Part shown: positions 28,610 through 38,308 of the stretch, one piece after another
How positions within the stretch are numbered: the first letter of the stretch is position 1
How the letters are laid out: the number at the start of each line of letters is the position of its first letter
Origin: CBDCZY01 sp965224745
GTDB lineage: Bacteria > Pseudomonadota > Gammaproteobacteria > Methylococcales > Methylomonadaceae
NCBI GenBank assembly: GCA_965224745.1
Contig: CBDCZY010000002.1
Span: 558,001 to 622,000 of the forward strand
Length of the DNA stretch: 64,000 bases
Direction of reading: 5' to 3'
Notes under the pieces: model-generated
Databases searched by the model: none
What the model was told of the DNA's origin: nothing
What the model saw: the letters and a program-made list of their open reading frames with translations, nothing else
Made by a program: the position numbers and the translations under genes

Positions 28610-29061
28610 TTAATTGGTCGGCATATCATTAACAAACTCACCTGCGCCGACATTCGCGGTGAGAGTTGAAACTTGGGTTAGGATGATCCCTGCTAAACTC
28701 GGATCAAGAGTACCTAGCTCATTCATTTTGATTAATAATGTACCTGAATTTCCTTTGACACTCCTCACCGCCAGATTGCGGAAAGTCACACGGATGTTTT
28801 CATCGAGATACGATTTAATGTTGCGCGGCTGAAAAACATACGATTTGTTGCCCTTGCCAGGTCTGAGCTCTTTGGTTTGACCGACAACACTGATTTGCAT
28901 CCCCCGGTGTGGATCGTGCCAACTGCTCGCGCTATAGACGGTAAGATTGTATACACCCGAATGCAGATCAGTGAACTCCAGCAAAATCGAATCAGTCGTT
29001 CCTAGATTCGGAGCTTTCGGAAGATCGTCACCCCAAAACAGATGTTCAGAGGACATCGACT
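28610..29061 (-). pseudogene. Exported protein of unknown function, 3' part, split by IS21
   Basis: C-terminal half of a protein whose N-terminal half lies at 31470-31932. It reads SMSSEHLFWGDDLPKAP onward and has beta-rich segments such as SGVYNLTVYSASSW and ENIRVTFRNLAV, suggesting a beta-sandwich, carbohydrate-binding-like domain. Removing the IS21 element and one TCGACT copy restores an uninterrupted 302-aa frame (KLQSMSSEHL at the joint). I do not recognise the family. Confidence 0.75.
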
Positions 29062-29129
29062 TGTCTCGCGTCAATTACTTTGTCCGGTTTGGCGACAATT
29101 ATGATGGCCGGTTGAGTGTTTAAGGTTTT

Positions 29130-29867
29130 TTATGATTTTTTCTGATGTTTCCTCCTGTAACTGTTGCCGTCGATTTCAAGAATCGTGGCATGATGGATAA
29201 TGCGGTCAATGGCGGCTACGGTCATTAATGTATCCGGGAATATCTGATCCCAGTGACTGAATGGCTGGTTTGATGTGATGATCAAGCTGCCACTTTCATA
29301 ACGATGAGCAATAAACTCAAACAGGACCTGGGTTTCTGAATCCGTTTTTTTAACATAACCAATATCATCGATAATGAGTACACGATATTTATCCAGTCGA
29401 CTCATCACAGCCATTAAATCCAGCTCTTTTTTGGCCTGCTGCAGTAATTGCACCAGTGCGGTGGCAGCCAACCATTTTACCCGGATGCCTTGTTCGATAA
29501 GATGAAGCCCCAAAGCAGAAGCAATATGCGATTTACCGACACCGGAAGGGCCAATCAATAAAACATTATCTGCCTGTAGCGCCCACTGGGTATTATCGCG
29601 CAGCCCAATCACTTTCTTTTGAATGGTTTCCGGTAATTCATCAAAGCCTAAGGTGGCAAAACTTTTGCCCCGGGGTAATTTGGCTTCTTTGGTCCAGTTG
29701 CAAACTCGCGTTTCAAAGCGCCGTGCAATTTCATTTTCACACAGTTTAGACAGGTATTGGCTATAGCCCCATGCCTGTTTTGTGGCCTGTTCCTGATAAG
29801 CTTCATAATATTGCCAAAAAGCCAGCAAGCGAAGTTCTTTTAACATCATTGGCAAACCATCACTCAC
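29130..29867 (-). CDS. istB: IS21 helper ATPase IstB
   Basis: AAA+ ATPase of the IS21 transposition system, 245 aa, related to DnaC. Walker A is LLIGPSGVGKSHIA; Walker B is RVLIIDDIGYVKK; the sensor-like SGSLIITSNQPFSHW follows. IstB works with IstA to choose targets. It overlaps the end of istA by eight bases, so the two are translated from one message. Confidence 0.95.
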   Translation of the reverse strand: MSDGLPMMLKELRLLAFWQYYEAYQEQATKQAWGYSQYLSKLCENEIARRFETRVCNWTKEAKLPRGKSFATLGFDELPETIQKKVIGLRDNTQWALQADNVLLIGPSGVGKSHIASALGLHLIEQGIRVKWLAATALVQLLQQAKKELDLMAVMSRLDKYRVLIIDDIGYVKKTDSETQVLFEFIAHRYESGSLIITSNQPFSHWDQIFPDTLMTVAAIDRIIHHATILEIDGNSYRRKHQKKS

Positions 29868-31371
29868 AGCACACCTCCTGTCTCATCCACTGACCGGTCA
29901 GTAGTTGATCATAGTCAGCAACCTGGTGTTGGCGTAGCGGTATCGGTGGCGGTGTACTGTGTTGTAAATACCTTGCCTGCAGGGATGTTAAATCGGGCAA
30001 GGCACCTTGTTCTGCCTGTCGCATTAGCTCAGTTGCCAGGGCACTTTCGCAATCATAATCATAGGCAAAGCGTAAAACAGCAACCATCCACTTGCATGCT
30101 TCTTGCGGTGTAAACTGTTTCTCTGCCTGCTTCCATAAAGCCCGATATTGCGTGTTAGGCAAAATATTATCGCGAAACTGTGAGAAGCGGAAGGCTTGTG
30201 GTTTGGCTGCCAGAGAATGAATGATATGCCGGTAATCTATTCGTCGCGCTCGGCCGGTGGGCGTTGTTGGATAAATCCGAGGCAGATTGATCACCCGAGT
30301 TTGGCCAACAAAGCAGACCAAACGATCATGGTAGAGATGCACCCTGACGCTTTCACCGATAAGGCGTGAAGGGACGGTATACAATGCGCGTTTTACAGCA
30401 ATGGTACTGCTGGTGGTGACTTTTACCGACAGCTCAGCATAATCAACAAATCGGTGTTTGGGTAAGGCTAACAGGGTTTTGTGCTCTTCGGCCAACCTGC
30501 CTTTGCATCGTCTGTTCAGTTTGTCGACAATGTGTTCAAGAAACTCTCGATAAGCACGGAGTGTAGAAAAATCATTCGAACCGCGTAACTTTATGGCTTG
30601 ATCAATGCGACGTTTTAATGAGCCATGCGGTGCTTCAATGGCGCCATTTTCATGACTAATGCCCAGATTATTGATGGTGGGCCGCATGCCATAATGCTTA
30701 CATAAATCATGATAGTCTTCCGTCAGTCGCTGTTTTTCTACGTTATTGACGTAAGCCGCACTGAGGCTGTCTGTACGATGTTCCTTTGGTGAACCGCCTA
30801 AGGTGTGTAATGCACTTTGTAAGCCGTCAGCCAGTGCACTGTAGCTTTCTCCGCCCTGAATAACATGGACATGACGCCAACCACTAAAAGCCAGGCGAAA
30901 CTGGTACAGTAAATGTGCGAACGCCTTCCCGTCTATCGTAATGACGGTATTGGGGTGCGTAAAATCAGATAGTCCCTGATGACCCGCAGGTACCGACTGA
31001 CGAAACATGACTTCTTTGTCCGGGCCTTGTGTGGCCTGCCAGTGTTTAACACGTCTTTGCAGTGTCCGAAGGTATTTCTCTGGATACTTTCCCGGATGCT
31101 GCTCATCCAGATGCTCCCACAGGGTAATGCCAGTTAAGGACGATTCATCTTCTAATAACGGAACCAGTTCTGAGTCCCATACGGCTTCTAATGGATCTTT
31201 GCGCGTTCGCCACTTTCGTTCTTTGTGTTCAGCTCTTTCACCTTTTTCGATCCGGCAACCTGATCGAACACTGATGCCGGCTTTTGCTGCGGATGTCTCC
31301 TGCGTACAACCTGTCTGACGATTTTTCATATAACTATTTTCCTGTAATTGAGTGATGTGTTTACCGGACAA
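29860..31371 (-). CDS. istA: IS21 transposase IstA
   Basis: DDE transposase of the IS21 element, 503 aa. The N terminus has a helix-turn-helix (QETSAAKAGISVRSGCRIEKG), then an rve catalytic core with GLSDFTHPNTVITIDG, HRTDSLSAAY for the second Asp, and SHENGAIEAPHGSLKRR with the Glu. The start is probably TTG at 31371; ATG at 31329 is an alternative that would cut into the conserved N-terminal segment. Confidence 0.92.
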   Translation of the reverse strand: MSGKHITQLQENSYMKNRQTGCTQETSAAKAGISVRSGCRIEKGERAEHKERKWRTRKDPLEAVWDSELVPLLEDESSLTGITLWEHLDEQHPGKYPEKYLRTLQRRVKHWQATQGPDKEVMFRQSVPAGHQGLSDFTHPNTVITIDGKAFAHLLYQFRLAFSGWRHVHVIQGGESYSALADGLQSALHTLGGSPKEHRTDSLSAAYVNNVEKQRLTEDYHDLCKHYGMRPTINNLGISHENGAIEAPHGSLKRRIDQAIKLRGSNDFSTLRAYREFLEHIVDKLNRRCKGRLAEEHKTLLALPKHRFVDYAELSVKVTTSSTIAVKRALYTVPSRLIGESVRVHLYHDRLVCFVGQTRVINLPRIYPTTPTGRARRIDYRHIIHSLAAKPQAFRFSQFRDNILPNTQYRALWKQAEKQFTPQEACKWMVAVLRFAYDYDCESALATELMRQAEQGALPDLTSLQARYLQHSTPPPIPLRQHQVADYDQLLTGQWMRQEVCCE

Positions 31372-31469
31372 GTCACTTCCTCCTAAGAGTAAAAAGTACT
31401 TATCAGTTTATACACTCAACCGGTCAAGATAATTGTCGTCTGACCGGACAGGTTAATTGTCGCCTAACA

Positions 31470-31932
31470 TCGACTGCAACTTTCCACCCAAATTATTGAA
31501 TTTTGGGTGGGTGTTGTAACCGACGATCATACCGTACATCTTTCCATCAGTAATTGCGAAGTCAACTAAACTCGATCGACCCTTGCTGTCGACCAGATCT
31601 TTCAGTATTCTCCCAGTATGGAAGGGCCTTTGTTGACCTTTCCTGCCTCGTCCAAACATTATCGCATCGTAGCTATTCCATGTTGATCCGAACCCAGCAT
31701 CCCACGTTGCAATAGTAGACTTGAGAGAGTGGTGAGTTTCTTCGGTAGCGTTAAAATCGATTTGCCATGCCCGAGGCTTGAAAGTTCTTTCCGTGTTAAT
31801 CCCATCTTCCTTATCTGGATCAAGCTCATACCCCAGCGTAATTTCTGTAGCGGTCCAGATAAAAAATAGAGTTAGCATCCTATTCAACATGCTGGTTTTC
31901 TTGTTTCTTGAATGTTTTTCCCTCCAACCCAT
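31470..31932 (-). pseudogene. Exported protein of unknown function, 5' part, split by IS21
   Basis: N-terminal half of the 302-aa protein continued at 28610-29061. It has a hydrophobic signal-like segment MLTLFFIWTATEITLGYEL (about residues 19-37), so the mature protein is exported. The mature part contains WQIDFNATEETHHS, GFGSTWNSYDAIMFGRG and FAITDGKMYGMIVGYNT, of no family known to me. Its frame is open up to the IS21 insertion site, so inactivation looks recent. Confidence 0.75.
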
Positions 31933-32023
31933 TTACATGCTTACAAAGGCACTACACACCTTCGTCTAAAATAACCTACTGAATCCGTACATGAAATGCT
32001 GGTATTTCAACAAGACGCAACAC

Positions 32024-33424
32024 TCAATGGCCGGTTTTACCAGCAATTTGATAACGATTTCTGCCAGCATCTTTTGCCTGGAAGAGTGCTCTATCAGCTT
32101 GAGCAACAATTCTCGAAAAATCCGGTTGTCCATCATGTTCCGCCAAACCCAGGCTAATGGTTAAATTTATTTGTTGACGTCCTATGTCAAAGCTATATCC
32201 CTCGACTTCAACACGTAGTTTCTCAGCTACCTTACGGGCATAAATTTCTTTAATATCTGGTAACAATATAAGAAACTCTTCACCGCCATAACGAAAGATA
32301 TAATCACCTGCCCTGATGGTTGTGTCCATTATTTCCGCAATTTGTCCTAGTACTTTGTCCCCAGCTTCATGGCCATATTCATCATTGATGCGCTTAAAAT
32401 GATCGATATCAATCATGATAATGACGTAAGGTCGGTTATTCTTGATGCTGAACAAGGTCTCTTTTTGCAGCACCGTATCCAGATAGCGCCTGTTCATGAG
32501 TCGAGTCAGGGTATCCTTACCGGAATCGATAGCCAAACATTGTTGCGCCAACAAGCCTAATGATCGAGCTAAAATCTGTAGCGACTCGTCAAGCTGCCCT
32601 AAAACTTGCGTTAGGGTATTGGTATTGGAAGATCCACTTATCTCAATTAATTGATCCAAAAATCGATCAACCTCCTCTATTTGCACTGATATCTGATCAA
32701 TTTCGTTAATATCGGGACAAAATAAGCGCGCTTTGTGATTAATCCACAAACCAAGGTCTGAGTGTGTCAGTTTCGGTATTTTTTCTCGATTTAAAATCTT
32801 TTCTTTGAGGATTAAATTAAGCGTTTGTCCATGTCAGGAAAAAATATCGGCTCGAAATTTCTCACATCGAAATGCCAACTCTTGACCGGAAACATGCATT
32901 TGAAGTGATTGAGCCTTACGCTCTCCTTGCAGCAGATCACCTAGATAACTTTCATTCATGAGTGAAGCGGATACATCAATCACCATACCCATTAAGGTGG
33001 ACTTATCTCGATACTCGCTGGTAGATATTTCAGTGTTAAGCAGATATTTATGAATTTCTAATTTGACAACCCGAATACCTGTATTGAGCAAGTGGGGCGG
33101 TAAATTGACCCGCGCATGAACACTACCGATCTGTAGTTGCCGCTCGACATATTGAGCCACCTCTTCTGCATCACGATGTTTGAATAGTTCTCGAATCCAT
33201 TCAGTCATGGCAGTCTTCAATCGCGCATCAACGATCTCATCGACAAGAAATGCATCGGCGCCATTGATGGTTAGCATTGAGGTATAAAAAGCATCTGCAA
33301 TGGCATCCGAAGCAGGCATTATTGCTTCACGTATGCTAGCCATTAACTTTTCAGGACACCGCTTATAAATTTCGTTTAGATGATCGGCATAGATGTCACG
33401 AACATTATCTATTGCTAAAGACAT
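32024..33424 (-). pseudogene. dosC: Globin-coupled diguanylate cyclase (DosC-like) with one in-frame TGA
   Basis: Read through a single TGA (32834-32836), one 466-codon frame encodes a globin-coupled sensor plus GGDEF domain, close to the 460-aa length of E. coli DosC. Residues 1-170 are globin-like: FYTSML in the distal region and QIGSVHARVNLPPHLL with the proximal His. The stop is at codon 197. The rest holds the linker and a GGDEF domain with MIDIDHFKRINDEYGHEAGD and RYGGEEF. DosC makes cyclic di-GMP in response to haem oxygen state. As written, it yields a 196-aa globin piece and, if reinitiated at ATG 32749, a 241-aa cyclase. Nonsense mutation is the simplest reading. Confidence 0.85.
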
Positions 33425-33644
33425 TTCGATTTTAAGATAATCCCTTAATTTTCCGAATCAGCTCTAACGGGTAGTATAAGACAAAAAAGGCAGAGAAGCT
33501 TCGAATTAATAAAAAATGATCAATGAACCCAGACCATAACTCGTTAAACAAAAACTGGCAGTCAATTCAGCGAATAAGTTTATCCGGGAAAAAAATCTGT
33601 ACTAAACTTAATGGTCATGATTCAATTTCCTTTTTAGTTTCATC

Positions 33645-34367
33645 ATGAGCATCGGTGTTTCGAACCATTCTTCGATTCCAGTCCAATTTCAACAGCAGCC
33701 CATTTCAACTGCAACACCTAGTCACCCGACGGAAAACACACAGTCCAACCATCATTCGGGTGAAACCAAGAATTCCGAATCAACATCAAAGAGTTCTAGT
33801 CCTACTAGTCCTTCATCTCAGTTGACCCGAGAAGAATTAGCAAGCATTACCCAGTTAAAAGTAAGAGATCAGCAAGTCCGGACTCACGAACAAACCCATT
33901 TGGCTACAGCAGGCTCATTAGCCCAAGGCGGTGCGAGTTTTACCTACCAAACCGGCCCAGATGGGAAACGCTACGCAACTGGCGGAGAAGTCTCAGTTGA
34001 TACATCAACGATTTCGGATGATCCCAAAGCGAACATACAAAAGGCTCAACAAATTCGCAGAGCTGCCCTGGCACCCGCACAACCTTCTTCTGCAGACCTC
34101 CAGGCCGCTGCCAAAGCTACGGCTATGGAACAGCAGGCGCTCGCCGAACTCTCTCAAACCAGGGAGGAGAATTCAAATATAGACAACCAAAACGCTGATG
34201 CTAAAAACTTGCCTGAGGCTATTACTTGCGAAATTTGTGGCGGCTCACATGGATCTGGCGCACATTCAGAAAGTATGCAGAAACGCCTCGAACATTCTTT
34301 TATGACTGTTGCAAGTCTTGGAACCGATAAGGCAAGCCGAGCTCAAGAAATCGATAACTTCGTTTAA
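33645..34367 (+). CDS. SprA-related putative metalloprotease (CJM1_0395-type)
   Basis: A 240-aa protein. A Ser/Thr/Pro-rich, low-complexity N terminus (about 1-65) leads to a conserved domain: VRDQQVRTHEQTHLATAG, where HEQTH is an HExxH-type zinc motif, then ASFTYQTGPDGKRYATGGEVSVD and KANIQKAQQIRRAALAPAQPS. This pattern is that of the SprA-related family (PF12118). No signal peptide is seen. A C-terminal CEICGGSHGSGAH may form a small metal site. Biological role unknown; the gene stands alone and converges with the DUF4340 gene. Confidence 0.8.
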   Translation: MSIGVSNHSSIPVQFQQQPISTATPSHPTENTQSNHHSGETKNSESTSKSSSPTSPSSQLTREELASITQLKVRDQQVRTHEQTHLATAGSLAQGGASFTYQTGPDGKRYATGGEVSVDTSTISDDPKANIQKAQQIRRAALAPAQPSSADLQAAAKATAMEQQALAELSQTREENSNIDNQNADAKNLPEAITCEICGGSHGSGAHSESMQKRLEHSFMTVASLGTDKASRAQEIDNFV

Positions 34368-34409
34368 ACAAAGAATTGAGCCATCCTTGGCTTACTAATC
34401 ATTTCAATA

Positions 34410-35387
34410 TTAAGGTTTTGCTTCTAGTTTTCCAGTTTCTTTTTCAGAATCCTTCGCATCTTGTCCTTCCGACCCTTTTTCATTAACCAATTTGGCCAGT
34501 TCCACCTCAGTCAAAGCATCTACCTGCACTTTATTGACTTTAAAAAAGTAGGGTTGAGTTGAGGTCTTTAATACAAAATCATCTTGCTCTTTCAGTTTAC
34601 CTATTGTGTATTGAATAGCTTTAGCATCTTTATTCAGGACTAATTTTAGTGTGGATTGAGTCAATCCATATTCTGGTTTTTCTTCAACACCCAAAACACT
34701 GACATAGCTCAAATCTTCCAACTTTCCTAAGAAGCTTTTAACACCATCTGCATTGGTAATTTGATCTTCAGCCAGCTTTTCCACTTGCCAATCATCATCG
34801 ACCTTAGCCAAACTAAAGCCGGACGTTTCTATATGGGTTAGTGGTTCAGGATCTATCTTTATCAGGTCTCGCTGCATCCAATCTTCCGCATTAACACTGA
34901 CTTCAAATGCACTAAATTCGATTGATTGAATATCTTTCTCACCATCCACTCGCGCATGAATTTTTTTGAAGCCCGGCGACGACCCAAGATAAAGCGTTTT
35001 GACTGCTTTACCACCTTTTTGAAACGTAATTTTTCGTTCATAATCATTGCCAGCAACTTTAAAGCGCGGCGCTGCCTCTTCTGTTTTAGCTACCGGCCAA
35101 CCTTTTTTAAATCCTAATAATTTGTTGATACCTGTTTCCAATTTATTCTTAGCCACAGGCATATTGAAATAACCAGGCAACACCCAATCATTGCCAGTTA
35201 GCTTTAGTTCCAGTGGTGGTTTTCCCTTCTCTTCCAGAATTATTGAATCTAGAGCCTCTTTTGTTATTTCCAATAAGGACTGATCGGATTTATAAGCGCC
35301 TCTATCTTGCTTCTGGGTCAGTAAAATGATCGACAATAATACTTGGAGCGCTAAAACGGAACATAAAATGATTGTTAATTTCTTCAT
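34410..35387 (-). CDS. DUF4340-domain membrane-anchored protein
   Basis: A 325-aa protein with an N-terminal membrane anchor (LTIILCSVLALQVLLSIIL) and an extracytoplasmic DUF4340 region made of repeated beta-rich units, for example YERKITFQKGGKAVKTLYLG and the related FSLAKVDDDWQVEKL. The C-terminal tail is charged. DUF4340 proteins regularly accompany Gld-type ABC transporters, as here: the ATG overlaps the permease stop by four bases (ATGA). Probably an accessory subunit; the exported substrate is unknown. Confidence 0.85.
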   Translation of the reverse strand: MKKLTIILCSVLALQVLLSIILLTQKQDRGAYKSDQSLLEITKEALDSIILEEKGKPPLELKLTGNDWVLPGYFNMPVAKNKLETGINKLLGFKKGWPVAKTEEAAPRFKVAGNDYERKITFQKGGKAVKTLYLGSSPGFKKIHARVDGEKDIQSIEFSAFEVSVNAEDWMQRDLIKIDPEPLTHIETSGFSLAKVDDDWQVEKLAEDQITNADGVKSFLGKLEDLSYVSVLGVEEKPEYGLTQSTLKLVLNKDAKAIQYTIGKLKEQDDFVLKTSTQPYFFKVNKVQVDALTEVELAKLVNEKGSEGQDAKDSEKETGKLEAKP

Positions 35388-38308
35388 GCTTTATTTCCTG
35401 CGCCAGAAAGAAGTTGTTGATAATGTTGATGAGCTTTGCGACGTTTAAATTTAAAGATGAGATAGATAACCAGCAACCCCAACAAACTAAGTCCATAGTT
35501 CATATACTCCCAGAAACGCTGTGCTGACTGACTTAGCGGAAATAATGTCCGGGCAAAATGGCTGCGACTACGTATCGATAATAACCCCTGGTCTTCCAAC
35601 GACCAATCAACGGTATTTTCAACCAATTGCAATGTATTCAAATACTCTGACCCACCCCCGCTGGCAGCAAGGCTAATCGTTTGATCAGCTAAAAAATCGT
35701 TAGAGGCAAACACGATAATACGTGCTGACTCAGGCGACTTTTCTATGACGCTGCTAAAACGTTGTGGCTTTTCTTTTTTCGATTGCTTAGTCTCATCTTC
35801 AGCTTTCTCTTCACCTTTTTTTGCTGGATCGTTGTACTCCAATAAAGGTGAGTCTTTGCCCTTAAAAAAAGACTCAAATCGCCCTTCGATAGACGCAGCG
35901 AGTAAATAGGATTGTCGCTTATCACCCGGTGCGAAACCCATTTGCTGATATTGCTCGAAATCAGGAACGACCGTGGTTGAATCAGAAGTCCAAGCTTGAT
36001 TGCTACTGGATAACAACTTAGTTACTTTCAAACTTTTAGTTTTTTCTTGATCCAATACCAGCGGAGATGCCCAATTGAATGTCACTTGAGGAAGACCTGA
36101 GGTAATCGCCCCGCCTTCCGCCAACCCTTGTTGACGAATATCAACAAAATAGGGATATTCAACCATTTGCAATTCCTGCACGGTATAACCCCCTAAATTG
36201 CGTTGCACCGGAATGGGCAGCATGGCATTTTGTGGATCAAGCACCATTGATTTATCGACGGTAATACCATAATGCTTCAACCATTCGTTAACACCGGATT
36301 TTTGCTCAGCAACCGCCAATGTTCCGCCCGTCATATCGGCAGAAAATGATGACGATGCAAGCAAAACCGTGCCGCCTTTCATTAAAAACTGATCCATGGC
36401 AAATACCTGCACATCGGTCAATTTATCAGGCGCAGCAACGAACAGAAAATCAGCGCTCTCACTGATAGTACCCTCGGTTAAATCCGTATTTGCCAATAAG
36501 TGATTTTCTTTGAGTTTTTCTTGCAGCACATTAAATTGTTTCCCGCTAGGCATACGCATTTGTTGCATCAAGGGGTTTGGCGGGGTTGCCCGAGGCGTGT
36601 AAATAGCAAGCGTTTTCATAAAGCCGGATGAATACCGTTTTATCGCCCCTTCAACGCTGGTTTTAAAACTATCTTTACTCAAATCTTTGGGCAACGGCAC
36701 CTGCACTGGCTGCCCTTTGTTTTCTAACAGCATGTAAAAATAAAATGACGTGGTATCGAATAACCCGGCACGCATCGGTTGAAAGCCAAACTCATCACTT
36801 ATCTGTTGGGCAACTTTGCCGTCACCGGCATCAGGTGCTGTCAGAGTAAAATCAAACTTTCCGTTGGACGTGGCTTTAAATTCCTCTAATTCGCTGATAA
36901 TATCTTTTTTTAGCTCTACTAAAACTTCAGGTAATTGAGTGTCTTCAGAAATATAACCGGTGAATTTTAGTGGTTCATCCAAACCACTGAAAAGGTTACC
37001 GCCGCTTTGATACTGATTAAGTATTTTTTTTATGCTGCGTGTTATTTCGTATTCAGGATTCCTCAGCTGCACATCCAGATCGGCCTCACTCTGCGATTTA
37101 ACTTCGATCAAATCCTTAAAACCTAATACCTGATACTGATCACCATACTGTATCAAGACATCGAAGTATGAATTAACCACTGAGGCCTGATATTTATCAG
37201 TGACCTGGAATGGAACAGGCCGAATACCATACTTTTCACCCGCTTCTTTTTCTAACTCAGGGTTTTCCAGTGGATCAATAAACTCGGTTCGAATTTTACC
37301 ATTGGCAGCAATTTGATATTCGGTCAATAAATCACGGATTTGCGGGACCAACGGCGCTAACAAAGGATGTGTTTTAGCGCTAAAAAACCCACGGATTAAA
37401 AGTGGCTCATTGAGTTGCTCAAGGTAATTGATAGTAGCCGGAGAAATTGAATATTGTTGTCCTTCGGTTAAATCGATGCGCGCTTTATTGATCTGGGAAA
37501 GCCAAACATTACCCATTATAAAGTTAGCGACAAACAAGCCTGTCAGCAATTGCCAGTGTTGGTGATTTGAACCTTGGCTATCTTTTGCCCATCGCCCTGA
37601 TTCCAAAAAATAGCTGTTCAAACACAAGAATACGCCAATGAGACTTAAATAATAGTAACAATCCCTAATATCCAATACACCGCGAGTTATTGATTCGAAA
37701 CGGGAACCTGTTCCAAGCGATTTAAACAGTTCGCTCGCCTCATTCCCAAACAGCCCTGTCAATTTGTCCGCGCCTAACAGATAGAAAAATGAACATATCA
37801 ACACAGTTACAATCAAACTGACAATTTGGTTATCCGTTCTGGCACTGACAGTCAGTCCGATTGATGTATAGGCCGCCGCAAGCAATAATGTCGCTAGGTA
37901 GGCTCCAAAAATTGGCCCCCAATCCAAATCGCCCAGAAACGATAATGTGATCGGCAAAGGCAACGTCAAGATTAAAGCCATGGCTACCAAGGCCAAACAA
38001 GCTAGAAATTTGCCGAGTACAAAACGCAACGGACTGACGGGTTGCGTCAACAAGAACTCCAGGGTTCCAGTACGGCGTTCTTCGCTCCACATTCTCATAG
38101 TCAAGGCTGCGACCAAAAATATCATCAACACCGGCATCCATTCAAAAAGCGGCCTTACATCTGCAATATTTCGGGCAAAAAACGTTTCCACCCAAAAGAA
38201 AATAAACAATGTTATCAATAAAAAAGCTGCAAAAAATATGAAGGCGACCGGTGATGAAAAAAAGCCTGCAATTTCTTTTTTGGCTAATTTAAAAACACTA
38301 GGCTGCAT
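35384..38308 (-). CDS. GldF-GldG fusion: ABC permease with extracytoplasmic GldG-like domain
   Basis: A 974-aa fusion. Residues 1-245 form an ABC-2 type permease with six helices (starting FKLAKKEIAGFFSSPVAFIF). The rest resembles GldG (ABC_transp_aux), a large extracytoplasmic region beginning ISPATINYLEQLNEPLLIRG and ending with a final helix (GLSLLGLLVIYLIFKFKRR). GldF/GldG with GldA were first defined in Bacteroidetes gliding; homologues in gammaproteobacteria have no established substrate. Fusion of the two is a common variant. It overlaps the ATPase gene by 11 nt and DUF4340 by 4 nt. Confidence 0.88.
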   Translation of the reverse strand: MQPSVFKLAKKEIAGFFSSPVAFIFFAAFLLITLFIFFWVETFFARNIADVRPLFEWMPVLMIFLVAALTMRMWSEERRTGTLEFLLTQPVSPLRFVLGKFLACLALVAMALILTLPLPITLSFLGDLDWGPIFGAYLATLLLAAAYTSIGLTVSARTDNQIVSLIVTVLICSFFYLLGADKLTGLFGNEASELFKSLGTGSRFESITRGVLDIRDCYYYLSLIGVFLCLNSYFLESGRWAKDSQGSNHQHWQLLTGLFVANFIMGNVWLSQINKARIDLTEGQQYSISPATINYLEQLNEPLLIRGFFSAKTHPLLAPLVPQIRDLLTEYQIAANGKIRTEFIDPLENPELEKEAGEKYGIRPVPFQVTDKYQASVVNSYFDVLIQYGDQYQVLGFKDLIEVKSQSEADLDVQLRNPEYEITRSIKKILNQYQSGGNLFSGLDEPLKFTGYISEDTQLPEVLVELKKDIISELEEFKATSNGKFDFTLTAPDAGDGKVAQQISDEFGFQPMRAGLFDTTSFYFYMLLENKGQPVQVPLPKDLSKDSFKTSVEGAIKRYSSGFMKTLAIYTPRATPPNPLMQQMRMPSGKQFNVLQEKLKENHLLANTDLTEGTISESADFLFVAAPDKLTDVQVFAMDQFLMKGGTVLLASSSFSADMTGGTLAVAEQKSGVNEWLKHYGITVDKSMVLDPQNAMLPIPVQRNLGGYTVQELQMVEYPYFVDIRQQGLAEGGAITSGLPQVTFNWASPLVLDQEKTKSLKVTKLLSSSNQAWTSDSTTVVPDFEQYQQMGFAPGDKRQSYLLAASIEGRFESFFKGKDSPLLEYNDPAKKGEEKAEDETKQSKKEKPQRFSSVIEKSPESARIIVFASNDFLADQTISLAASGGGSEYLNTLQLVENTVDWSLEDQGLLSIRSRSHFARTLFPLSQSAQRFWEYMNYGLSLLGLLVIYLIFKFKRRKAHQHYQQLLSGAGNKA

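Larger units (their letters stand above)
29062..31469 (-). mobile_element. IS21-family insertion sequence (2408 bp)
   Basis: Complete IS21 element with istA and istB. Both ends start TGT and carry two spaced internal repeats (CAATTA...TGTCCGGT...CGACAATTAT...GACCGGTTGAGTG-like), as is usual for this family. The host gene is duplicated at TCGACT (29056-29061 and 31470-31475), within the 4-8 bp range of IS21. Both transposition genes are intact. Confidence 0.92.

Noticed and set aside
32834..32836. TGA in the dosC-like gene as a selenocysteine codon
   Set aside because: The position is between globin and GGDEF domains, not in a catalytic site, and no SECIS-like hairpin follows directly. A nonsense mutation or readthrough is simpler.
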